A DNA stretch of 64,000 bases from Paracentrotus lividus (Eukaryota; Echinodermata; Echinoidea; Camarodonta; Echinidae), in NCBI GenBank assembly GCA_940671915.1, contig CALNVZ010000174.1, positions 1,258,160 through 1,322,159 on the forward strand, in the 5' to 3' direction. Both the position numbers and the translations under genes were made by a program. The first letter of the stretch is position 1. Each line of letters begins with the position of its first letter. Of the stretch, positions 49,258 to 59,140 are shown piece after piece. The notes beneath the pieces were generated by a model. The model made no database searches and was not told the origin of the DNA. It saw nothing but the letters and a program-made list of their open reading frames with translations.

Positions 49258-49409
49258 GAGATGTTCAAATTGATAATAACCCCAAATCAGCGCAGTCCAG
49301 TACGAATAGTCCCAGAAGTCAAACGTCAGATATTCAGGATACCAAATACGCGTCTCTCTCTCACCAGCAGTGTGCACCAATGAAAACCAGTTCGACGAAG
49401 GCAATTTAA
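49258..49409 (+). CDS. Candidate second exon, Ser/Gln/Asn-rich
   Basis: A splice acceptor (ttatttcattaatttcag, AG at 49256-49257) precedes an open stretch that reads DVQIDNNPKSAQSSTNSPRS... when joined in phase to the 35,591-35,735 exon. The single leftover G of exon 1 plus the first two bases GA form a Gly codon. The composition is that of a disordered region. The frame runs 49 codons to a TAA at 49407-49409, with an AATAAA 7 bp later, so this could be an alternative last exon. Alternatively, a GC-type donor (AAG|GCAATT at 49401) would let the frame continue in phase 0 to the exon at 50,961. A second frame is also open over about 40 codons, so the call rests on splice phase and composition. 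Confidence 0.4.
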
Positions 49410-49830
49410 AAGTAAAATAAATAGTAGTATTTGTAATAAGAATTACAAAAGAAATTTATCAATCTATTCCGTATATTATCCTCTCCTACATTTTGTCCGA
49501 TGGCATTTTGCGCAAAGTATACATAAACAATAATTTAAAAAGAAAAATGGGGAGAATCTGCGACCAGTCCACCGAGCATGATATCCTAGATGTGCCCTGG
49601 CTTCATTTTGAGGGATCAGAACCACATCTGTACATGCTTATTACATTACAATTTCATTAAAATAACATGCAAAGTTAAATGGGGGGGGAGAGGAAAAAAA
49701 AGAAAGAAAAAAAAAAAAAAAAAAAAAAAAAAAGAGAGAAAAATAATGAAAATATTGGTTAAGGAGAATTAAGCCCCATTTTTTTCGATCCACCCCAAAT
49801 CATGCTTTGGTGTATTTTATATTCAAATAA
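49410..49830. other. Intergenic or intronic with A-rich tract
   Basis: An A-rich run (49.70-49.74 kb, mixed with G) is preceded by a short G run. The lysine-rich frame is a repeat artefact. Confidence 0.5.
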
Positions 49831-49832
49831 TA

Positions 49833-50660
49833 CACTGCCCTCAAAAAGTTTGGGTACACCTGATGCCACCTATTTTTTGAAGCATTTTAAGGCATTCAGG
49901 TCCAGCATTCAGTCCAAATGATGTTAAAGTACAAAAAAATACATTATGCAACAAATATACTTCACGACTATTCCACCAAGTCTCTTTGGAATTCAGAAAA
50001 AAAGTGCAAAAACATGATTTTGCACTAATTTATTTCAAATATTTGAAAAAATAAGATATATTTTGAAACATAAAAGAGCCAAAAATACATAAAAATCAAA
50101 ATAATTGAAGAAAAAAGAAAGTAATAAACAAGAATACATTACAAATTTCATAAGAAACTTTAAGCTTTTTACCAAAATATTGCTGACTATTACACTCAGC
50201 AACTTTTAAAGGAGATTTGACTTCATAACAAAATTTTACAGGCCAAATAATGATAAATATGTAAAGACACACTAAATTTGCATAAAATAATAATAATTAA
50301 TAATTTGTTGCCTCAACAATACAAACAAATAGTACAGATTTATTTTACATGTGCCTCAACATCAATGCAAGATATTACATCGATCGGGACCTTTATCATG
50401 TTTATTGGCTGAGATATCTTATTTTTTTCAATAATTGAAGAAATTAGTGCAAAATCATGTTTTTGCCATTTTTGCATATTTTGCTAATTTCTGAAATCCA
50501 AGGAGACTTAAAAAAAAAAATTGTGAAGTATATTCGTTGCACAATGTATTTTTTTTTAGTACTTTAGCAACATTTGGACTGAAAATACTGGATACAAAAT
50601 GCTTTAAAATGATCCAAACATAGCTGGCAGCAGGTTGTACCAATCTTTGGAGGACAGTGT
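49833..50660. mobile_element. Mariner/Tc1-type hairpin element, TA-flanked
   Basis: The left end CACTGCCCTCAAAAAGTTTG is preceded by TA (49831-49832). The right end, on the opposite strand, begins ACACTGTCCTCCAAAGATTG and is followed by TA (50661-50662). The arms of about 260-280 bp are mirrored throughout ('cagtccaaatgatgttaaagtac' / 'gtactttagcaacatttggactg', 'gcaaaaacatgattttgc' on both sides). The loop is AT-rich and non-coding. This family is distinct from the one at 47.2 kb. Confidence 0.87.
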
Positions 50661-50960
50661 TATGTGTAAGTAGTTAAGCATTAATGGGTACAGGAATTAA
50701 AACGTTTCTGAAGAGGATTCTAAATAATAATCGAAAATACTTAAAGAAAAAAAAAAATCTAAAAATACATGTAGCAGAGTGACCTTCAAACGCTGCGTTT
50801 ACTAGACTGCGGCCGTTAGAAAGGGTCTATTATTAATGTTCACTGAATTATCATGCTCATTTTTTACATAAAAAACAGTGCACTTAATTTGTTGATATTT
50901 GTTTGATGATGTTGCCTCTTTTATCTAATACTTGTTGTTTTCCCTCTCTTGCTGTTGCAG

Positions 50961-52489
50961 GATAGATTTGCACTGCCTTCGACCAAGCATAGCACTAGAA
51001 TCTGAACCCGACATCTTCTTGACGAGAGTACTTAGAATTAGCAGCCACAATATTCCAAAAGTTCAGAGATATCAACATACTCGAGAAGTATTTCCGGACA
51101 GTTATGATCGCTCCTCTATTTGATGCTTTTCCTTTCCAAGATGACGATGTCCTAATAAATGGCTATCCGTCACAGTTTTCCCGGGGTCGATCGAACGAGC
51201 TTCGGACGTCTTTAAAGATAGACCCCAAAAGGAACAAACTTACTCAGAGTTCATCAACGATAAGAACAGTTTTGCTTCAGACCTAACTCGGGTAATAGAA
51301 GAAAAATCAGGAATGCAGTCCAGCAGATCGAGTTGCATGTCTTTATTAGAGAATATTATGCTAAAGCTGTAGCGAACGCAACATTATTAGAGGACTTACG
51401 AAGAGACTTCAGTGTCAGATCTTTCAGAACGCAAACCACTAGATTACCCATCCTTTCAAAGGAAAGAGCAACAATATTTCACGGTGCAAGCATGCGCGTG
51501 GTTCAAATCCGAAACATAGGGTACTGTCTTCTGATATTACTCGAGACTTATTATCTACTAGCCCACACTATGGGAATGCCCTGGCAAATGGCCCTAAGGC
51601 TTTAAACAAAGATCGCACTGTTCTTCAGTCATAATACTGCACCCATGTACAAACTCAGATGGGATAAAGAGTCTAATATCACCTCAGAAACTGAGATCCC
51701 TACATCGGTTCTATACCAATGTTCTCAGGTGACACAACTTGTCTTCCCTCAAGGCATCTAGCTCGTGAGTTTCCACAGACACCTCAACCTACAATGCAAT
51801 CTCTCAGAAATCCCCCTTGATGTGGCAGCAATGTCAGAATTCTACAAGACATCTGGTGCTTGCAGTCTTTCCACCGACTCTGAACCCACGAATTTGACTC
51901 TGGACCAACAATCGGTCTTTCAAATAACCTTCTGCAGAAGCCGGGAAACTTTCTTCATCACCCATTGAAACCATCGTCGACATCCCAATTGCAATCAGAG
52001 AAGATCTGCTGATGCACCTATAGACTCAAGGCCAACACATCAGCGCCCTCTCAAAGTTTCCTTACGTTTGTCTAGCAACAACGAGGTGATTTCGAGCACT
52101 ATGGGAAGTCAGCATTACAAATGACAGAATGTCAACCAGTGGCCAAAGAAGATAAAACACTTAAGAGCTTTCCAGAAAAAGAGAGCAAAGGTTCATCCAT
52201 TCAGTGCAAAAAGACCCAAACAGCGCCCTGATTCTACGTCTGTGAAAATCCTGCTATAAACCTTCCCCTGGTGTCGCGAGAAATGAACCTGTTTCAGCCT
52301 AAACCAACATCTAGCTTACGTCAGAAAACTCAGGTGCAACTTGTGTTCAGCACTTTCCCAACGCAGAAGCATACACTAAGCCACATGGCAGATGACCACA
52401 AAGAGAGACGAAGCCACACATCTGCGGCTTTTTGTGGAAAAGGTTTCCATGAAAGTTTGACTAAGAGGCACCATCGAACACATACAAAG
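50961..52489 (+). pseudogene. Degenerate C2H2 zinc-finger exon
   Basis: The block starts after a strong acceptor (polypyrimidine stretch then ttgcag, exon from 50961) and ends at a donor (ACAAAG|GTAAAG, exon end 52489, phase 0). Coding-like sequence runs through several frames. Examples are ALESEPDIFLTRVLRISS near 51.0 kb, KDRPQKEQTYSEF near 51.23 kb and RKPLDYPSFQRKEQ near 51.45 kb. Near the end are a C-N-L-C half finger (52.34 kb) and a C2H2 finger of the form HIC-GF-CGKGFHESLTKRHHRTH-TK. The finger is broken by one extra T in a T run between its two cysteines. Multiple frameshifts and stops imply a decayed gene or indel errors in the assembly. The exon would fit downstream of the SNAG-like exon. 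Confidence 0.5.
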
Positions 52490-53600
52490 GTAAAGTTTAT
52501 GGTTCAAAAGTCGTTTTGTATGTCTCGTTTTCTGCGTGATATTATAATTTTTTCGATTGCAGCTCTGCACTAAACCGAATTTAGAGCTTGCCATTTATGA
52601 TACTATAGAAGTGTTGTGTTTTTGGAGGAGAGCAAAAAAAAAAAAAAAAAAAAAAAAAGTCGTCTGCAGGGTAAACCAGTGGGCGCCGAGTATCAAAAAT
52701 GTGCTCTCTTTTCGAGTTTCTGGCCTACATTGCGGAGGAAGATTTATATCCATAAAAATTCCGAAAATTACATTCAATAAAGTCACAAAGAGAACGTTAA
52801 CAAAGTGCCACCAATTATGAGAAACGATATTTTCGAAGCTCACCCAGTACATTAGATGAAGTCAGGGCCACTAGATATCTTTATAATGACGATAATAACA
52901 ATGTCTCTTTTTACCCAGGTATGCAACTTCTCACTATTATGAATGTTCTCCAGAGCGGGCATAAACAGTATTATGTTATGTCATGCATATAACATAAAAA
53001 CACTCATTATTCTTTGTTGACTCGGTCTTGTTATGATGCAGACCAATTCAAAAAACTATTCGAATATGGCTAAAAATTACATTGTATGATGTTAATTTAA
53101 AATGTTGCAGTGATGGACAAAGCATTGACCGGTGTCATTGCTAGATTAGGGGAGCCATGCCCAAGAAGAATAGCGGTATTTATCTCTTGAAATTGCTTCA
53201 GGGAAAAAGTTGAAAAAACGGTTAATAATTTTTCCCCCTCGATAGGGCATTTTATTTGCATAAAACATTTGAACAATAAAATGCTATTCATACAAACAGT
53301 ACAATTTTGACATAGCGTTATAGGACATCATGAAAATATTTTACATTTAACAAAAACACGTATCAAGTTCTGGAAATCTTATAAGAATTTTCGATTTTAC
53401 CCATTTTTTAAATCAAAGTTGATGTTGTTTTGTTTCAATTAATACTAATTTTGCCTCTCATTTTTTGCAACATTTATCTACATATTGTTTAATGTGTTCT
53501 CCAAAGTAGGCATGATTTTTTATATACGAGCAGAGTTATAGTGTTGTTTCGTCCCAAATTATTAAACAATTTATAAGAGCATCGTTTCTTTTTCTATTGA
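52490..53600. other. Intergenic or intronic, no gene seen
   Basis: An A-rich run (52.63-52.66 kb) and AT-rich sequence. The frames at 52,557-52,852 (both strands) and 53,097-53,291 show no known domain. Confidence 0.45.
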
Positions 53601-53917
53601 AACCAAACAAACATGTACACGACAGATTATTCTGCAGCTTGTTAAATTATATAACCAGGTCTGTAATTCGTCCCCAGATAAGATTTACCACATGGACATT
53701 TCATAGAAAATGTACAGAGTTTTCTTCTTCCCTTCCCAAAGCGAGTAGCGGCAACAAAGAGGAAGAACTACTAACATTCCGAATTAAAGGAGGAATACTA
53801 TCGCGTAAGATTTCCTCCAAAAACTGTTTTTGGACCATGAGTTATATTTAGTTAAAATATATTTCTCCTTTACCCCATTCTAATGTACCAGACGGTTTTC
53901 AAAAATGCCATACAATT

Positions 53918-53975
53918 GGGGGAGGAGGAAGGGGTGCCGTGGGGGGAAGGGGGAGGGGGGGAGGAGGAGAGGAAA
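53918..53975 (+). repeat. G-rich tract
   Basis: A run of GGGGGAGGAGG-like units inside the LINE remnant. It is a plus-strand G-quadruplex candidate and probably a late expansion. Confidence 0.85.
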
Positions 53976-54360
53976 CTTTTTCACATGAATTTGACAGAAT
54001 CTCTTCTATCCTAAGACCAGTTTCAAAAGCTCTAGAAAAGTGTCCAACATCGATCATTTTAAGTCCCCATTTTCATAGTTACAAACAATCTGTTTCCTGC
54101 TTATTTTGTCGGGGTTTTTCCTCTCCATATTAAATTTGATAGAAAGACACGTCTATTGATTTTCAGGAAGAATTTCAGAAGGATTTGGAATAGACATGAA
54201 TAATGATTGGAATTGTGAAACGAGCAAGATTTGATAAGTGATTACACGACCAAATACAAAAATATGCGCTTTGACCAAGATATTCATTTGTATTTTTAGT
54301 TTATCAATACTTCTATCTGATAATAAATCGGAGAAGATTTTTCAGGTCCAATACATTGCC

Positions 54361-54541
54361 TATCTGATATGCACGCGGGCTTAGTGTGGCAGTTACTGAT
54401 CGCGCGAGGAGACTGAGCGCTGACGGGCGAGGGCGACGCCCGAGATCGTCAGGCGAGGCTAGCTACGGCCCGCGCCTGACGGACTCGGGCTTCGCCCTCG
54501 CCCGTCAGTAGTTTGCCCACTAGCCCGACGCATATCGGATA
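54361..54541. mobile_element. GC-rich 181-bp hairpin element inserted in the LINE
   Basis: 'tatctgatatgc' at the left is mirrored by 'gcatatcggata' at the right. Inside, 'gacgggcgagggcgacgcccg' is mirrored by 'cgggcttcgccctcgcccgtc', and 'cgtcaggcg' by 'cgcctgacg'. One arm has about 24 extra bases (a cgcgcgaggagactgagcgc-like stretch). The GC content contrasts sharply with the AT-rich LINE on both sides, and LINE protein homology resumes beyond it, so it is an insertion. Confidence 0.85.
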
Positions 54542-56430
54542 AGAATCAAAATACAGAAATCGATTCCTTAAATACTATTGTTCCAATTAATCAATTTATA
54601 TCGGTCCCAGGCAAATCAATCTGAATGTTTTCCTGAGAGACCCAATACACATATTTGTGTTTTGATCATATTAACCTTTAAACCAGAATATTTGAGAACA
54701 TTGTCGTATTAAGCGTCTAGTTGCATTTTGGCAAACCTTCCTTACTATCGAAAAAAACTGTGTTCATCTGCATATTATGCAATATTTTGTATTTTTTTAT
54801 ATCAACAAACTATGCTTTAATACGTTGAGATTTTCTTCACTAACTTCCTAAGATCTCTGGCCACACAGAAGAACAGAGAGGGTCCCTTGGCGACAGCCTC
54901 TTTTAATGTTGAAACGTGAAGTTAAAAGCAGCGTTAACCAAAACACTAGAAGTTCATTGACATACATTAGTTTTATCCATTATAATATTATCTCCGTCAA
55001 TTCGAAAAGTGTAGTACATTCCATAAGAAATCATGCGGAAAAACAATCAATGCCTTTTCAAAATCGGATAAAAAAGAATTATACCAGGAATGTCGTTTAT
55101 TTTCTGTGTAGCGAAAATTTATGTCATAAATAATTGTAATATTTTCACTATATATCAATACCTGCCGAGTAAACCTTTTTTGATCATTATGTATTTTTTT
55201 TCTAAACAATGGTTTTATTGTATTCGAATACAATGGGAAAAGAATCTTATATTGTACATCTAAGTAAAGAGATTGGTCGCCAATTTCTGAGCTTTCTCGG
55301 CTTATTCCCTTTCGTATAAAGTTTTTTCCTAAATTTTGACAATGTGAAAAGTTTCCACAAGCAAATGCTGAATTTAAGCTTCTCGATAAGTAATTCAATA
55401 TTTGCCTGAAAAAACTTATTAAAATTCTGCAGTAAACCCATCTTGACCGGGGATTCCCCAACTTTAAATTATTAACTAGCTCTCCTTATTTTCTCAAAAG
55501 AGACCTTCCTCATCTTTTTTTGCTTTTTCGTCTGAAACTGGATTATATTCGATTCCTTTGTTCTTGTAAAATATCATGGAAATCAGACACTCTTGAAATT
55601 CCGTTAAGTTTTTCGTAAACATGAGAACTCTCGTTTTATTTCCTCATCTGTATTAAATATATCTATTTTTATCAAGCAGTCGAATAATTTGTTTTTCTGT
55701 CCTACGTTTTTATCTTGAGGTTTGAAAAATATTTGGAAGGTTTTCACACATATTTCAATTCTTGTGATATAACTCTCTCTTCTTTCTTTTAAGGTTTTCT
55801 CTTCCTTCTATAGTTCCAAAATCTTCTTTTAATGAGACAATCTGTTACTAATATTTTGTTTTTTATTACCAACCAAATTTAAGTTGATTTCCAATTGTTT
55901 ATTTTATTTTCTAAGTCCATTTCTGCTTATCAATCTCCTTTCTTGTGTGCTTCATATTTTAATCGTACATCCTCGTAATCCATATACATAATTTTCAAAA
56001 AAATGTACTATTCATTGTTATGAAATTTGCATGATTTCTGTATTTGATATTCTTCAAACATAGCTTCATGTTTGTTCATTCTATCAATATCATTCATTGT
56101 TTATTTCTTTTATTTTATCTCTTATATATGTATATATTCTCTCTTCTTAAAGTGAACTGTTGAATTTCCTAAGATCTGTACGACGTTTGAACCCATTATC
56201 GAATCTTGAGTTCTAAACTAATCACTGATGATCAGATCTATAGTCTATTGTGAATCTCGACAGCCTGAAACCCAAAGAAAGTTAACTGATTAGATATCAA
56301 GAAAAAATCTAAACGACCTTGTTGTAGACGATTTAGGTTGTCTCGAGGTTGTACTGCTTTTCAATCGGGTTAATAGATCGCCATGGATCAAGTAGTTAAA
56401 ATCATTTTTCATTTCTATAACTTTGTGATT

Positions 56431-56670
56431 GTGCCCTTTTTACTATTTAATCTTAACGTAATTATACGATCCAAATTAAGATCCTGGAATAAAATTCCAA
56501 TTTCGCACCATAATTACATGGATCGGTTTTAGGTGTAATATAATACTCCCTAATTTCGAAAAAGCATGGGACCATCATCATTTGGGGCATAGAGAAGAAT
56601 CAAAGAAAATTCTAATTGTCCAATACAAGCTTAAAGCAGCATAATTACCATTTTTGTCCATAAGGTGCTA
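56431..56670. other. Unassigned sequence upstream of the LINE fragment
   Basis: No gene seen. It may still contain the decayed 5' part of the LINE endonuclease. Confidence 0.35.
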
Positions 56671-56674
56671 ATCT

Positions 56675-57005
56675 CACTTCGCGGAGACGTCTCACGCGAC
56701 AGGAATAGAAAAATCGTCTCCGCGACGGATAAAAAGTTATTAGAGACGTCTCCGAGAGTTTCTCTGAATTTTGGAGACGGATTTTAAAATAAGAAATTGT
56801 CGCGGAGACGTCTCCGGAGACGGATTTGGGACTACTTCAGACTTTTTCCCATTAAATTTGTCGGCGAGAGCTTCAGGAGAGTCTCGGAGAGGTCTCTATT
56901 ACTTTTACCGTCGCGGGAGACAATTTTTCTATTCTGTCGGAAACAAAATTAAGGACATGTTTCGCCAACATGGCATTTCTCCTCTTTTTCCGCGACGAAA
57001 TCTAT
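56675..57005. repeat. GAGACGTCTC-rich repeat, copy 2 (reverse of copy 1)
   Basis: GCGGAGACGTCTC, GTCTCCGCGACG and GGAGACGG-type strings are packed between 56,675 and 56,945. 'ggagacggatttgggactactt' is the reverse complement of the 'agtagtcccgaatccgtctc' of copy 1 at 46.96 kb. The sequence also folds on itself (GTCGCGGAGACG against CGTCTCCGCGAC). The open frame at 56,771-57,325 arises from this repeat and has no known domain. Confidence 0.6.
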
Positions 57006-57590
57006 TTGTCCCACACAAAGGGTTACGTGGTTCAAGGACGGATTACCAGCCTTCCATTTGTAATAGTCTGTCTCCTGTAGCACACAGCAAACTTCGCGGG
57101 AGCGGGACAGCTATAGCTGCATGCCATGCGGGCCAATCTGTCTCAATTTTGTTTCCGCGAAATGGATGCACCATAGTACCTGTTTCACTTCGCATCGGAT
57201 TTTTCAATCAAATAATTATCGCCGACACCCCTAGCATTTGTGGATTTGTTTGCAAAAAAAACATGAACCACCCCATTCAAGCTCGACTAAATAGACTCTA
57301 TCTCCAAGCACGAATGAGTATCTAATAAACGAAAATATCAGCATGTTTACTTTTAAGATATAATTTATTCTTTTCTGCAAGTTTCCAGCCCCTGCAATTT
57401 ACGGAGTAATCTTCAAACTTATATCCATAGATCAAAAACAAAGCTTACACCATATAAAAACCATCGGGGGATTTTGTTTTAAACAGCAAGACACAAACAA
57501 GACATTGAACTAAAAGCCGATACAAAACAACACTGAAAAGACAAGGGTAATTTTTAAAAAGTTTGTTAAAATTTACTATAATGTTAATTA
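57006..57590. other. Intergenic, no gene seen
   Basis: Mixed sequence following the GAGACG repeat. 'cttcgcgggagcgggacagctatagctgcatgccatgcgggcc' has several short palindromes. No coding domain was recognised. Confidence 0.4.
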
Positions 57591-59140
57591 GAGATTTCTA
57601 AACTAATGCATTTGGTAGCTTTGACGTTCATTTTTTTTTTATCTTGGGACAAGCAGTCGAGAATCAGGGGTAAAAATCTTACTTTTAAAATAAAACCTTA
57701 TTTAGTAACTGCATATTTATCTCGGCATGTCAATTGTTTATTTTTCTATTTTGATTAAAATCAATCATTGAGATGAAACTAGGGAGTTTTGGAAATACAG
57801 TGTATGTCTATTTTTTGTAGATAAATGCTGCTGAAAAGAGAAAACTGAGGTTTCATATTTCATGCAAAAAGTCGCCAAATAAAAATGCCAGCGTTTGGTG
57901 ACGGGCTGATTGCACCTGTCTTGTCCGCAAGGAATATAGTCCCATTCTGGGTATTACGTTAATGTTCACCGTACATTGATGACTTATTGCTGTCTAGTGA
58001 TTCTTCTAATTATTGGACATGTAGATACTTCCGGTTTACCTATCAATAAGGATGCCAGGAATAATGCCCAACAATATGGATAAACATGACATTTTCTTTA
58101 AGTTTAAGCTTCGTGCTTATGTTGACTGAAAATATTGGAAATATGCTGACGAACGTGCCTTCCCTAGACCGACCATTCTCCGCGTGGCTGCCGTCAGTAA
58201 GTTGGTGTCTTCAGGAAGGCACGTGTCGTACAGCCTTTTCCAATTATTTTCAGTCACCATAAACACGAAGCTTTAGACTTAAGAACATGGTCATGTTCCA
58301 TATGTCAGCGCCCGTAACTTAGGGGGGGTTCGGGGGGTTCGAACGAACCCCCCCGCTGGAGAGCAAAAAAGGCCGCTTTAAAAAAAAAAAAAAAAAAAAA
58401 AAAAGATTAAAAAGAAAAGGGAATATCGTGTGAAGAGCGACCTTTAGCCCACCCCTATTAGCTAATATGATGCTCCTCCCGTATGGCCGAAGGCAGAAAA
58501 ATTTGCAACCTACCCCCCCCCCCCCCGCTTATCGCCAGGACCAGCGTAACGTGAAATTTTTTGAAGTACTTTTTCCTCGCCCGGCGTGACCGAAAAAAAT
58601 TTGATGTAACCTTTATGGTTCACTTTTTGCAGATTCGAACCCTCCCTGTAAAAATCCTAGTTACGGGCCTGTATGTTTGGCATATTCCATGCATCCTATT
58701 ATAGGTAACCGGAATATCTGCCATGTCCAATAATTGAGATCCTTACAAACAGCAATAAGTCATTCATGGGTACGTGTGAAAACATACGTAATACCCAGAT
58801 GGACTATATTCCTTGGCGGACAAGACAGGGCAATCAGCCCGTCACCAAACGCTATCATTTTAATTTGGCGACTTTTTGCATTGAAATATGAACCCAGTTT
58901 TCTCTTTTCAGCAGCATTTATGCCTTTACGAAACATCATAGACACACTGTATTTCCAAACTTCCTAATTTTTCATCTCCAATATTGATTATAATTCAAAA
59001 TGAAAAATAAACAATTGACATGCCGATATAATTGGCATGTACTAAAAAAGGTTTTATTTAAAAAAAAAAAAGACTTTTACCTGATTTAACTGCTTGTCAT
59101 TAAACCTGAACGAAAAAAGCTAACAACGGCATAGTCAAAA
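57590..59140. mobile_element. Large 1.5-kb foldback with ~600-bp arms
   Basis: The left arm (about 57,590-58,170) and right arm (about 58,180-59,140, enlarged by a MITE) mirror each other over long stretches. Matches include 'gacaagcag' / 'ctgcttgtc', 'cggcatgtcaattgtttatt' / 'aataaacaattgacatgccg', 'ggaaatacagtgt' / 'acactgtatttcc', 'gcgtttggtgacgggctgatt' / 'aatcagcccgtcaccaaacgc', and 'tattggacatg' / 'catgtccaata'. Near the centre 'aagcttcgtgcttatgttgactgaaaat' mirrors 'attttcagtcaccataaacacgaagctt'. No coding sequence was found. Good arm similarity implies a fairly recent origin. Confidence 0.9.
58306..58671. mobile_element. MITE with CAGGCCCGTAACTA-type ends, copy B
   Basis: The right end, CTAGTTACGGGCCTG, and the left end, CAGCGCCCGTAACTTAGG, are inverted repeats. 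The element is flanked by a 5-bp duplication TATGT (58301-58305 and 58672-58676). It has the same family interior as 40,457-40,796 in the opposite orientation: G or C tracts, 'ggttcgaa', a 'gctaata' segment and 'gattcgaaccctcc' near one end. It interrupts the right arm of the foldback and is therefore younger than it. Confidence 0.88.

Larger units (their letters stand above)
53600..56430 (-). pseudogene. Degenerate L1-like LINE ORF2 (endonuclease and reverse transcriptase)
   Basis: Reading the minus strand from high to low coordinates gives the usual order of an L1-type ORF2. An endonuclease end with GRLDFFLISNQLTFF lies at 56.32-56.28 kb. The region before the RT follows. Then come LKLGKSPGQDGFTAEF (55.47-55.43 kb), a stretch ending DVQYKILFPL with the family's NWRPISLL motif in a neighbouring frame, SDFEKALIVFPHDFLW (55.05 kb), RGCRQG (54.90 kb), the catalytic YADD-like YADE (54.77 kb) and SGLKVN-I-KTQ (54.67 kb). 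FGRVITYQILLVSQF (54.24 kb), NYENGGLKMIDVGHFSRAF (54.09-54.03 kb) and a weaker 'NSFWRK' region (53.8 kb) complete it. Frameshifts and stops are frequent and YADD is altered to YADE, so it cannot be active. It is split by a GC-rich hairpin at 54,361-54,541 and a G-rich tract at 53.92-53.97 kb. Confidence 0.9.

Noticed and set aside
53597..53851. Plus-strand 84-codon frame
   Set aside because: The opposite strand here continues the LINE homology better, so the plus frame is taken as a shadow.
56771..57325. 184-codon frame
   Set aside because: It begins inside the GAGACGTCTC repeat, has no known domain, and is explained by the GC-rich repeat having few stops.
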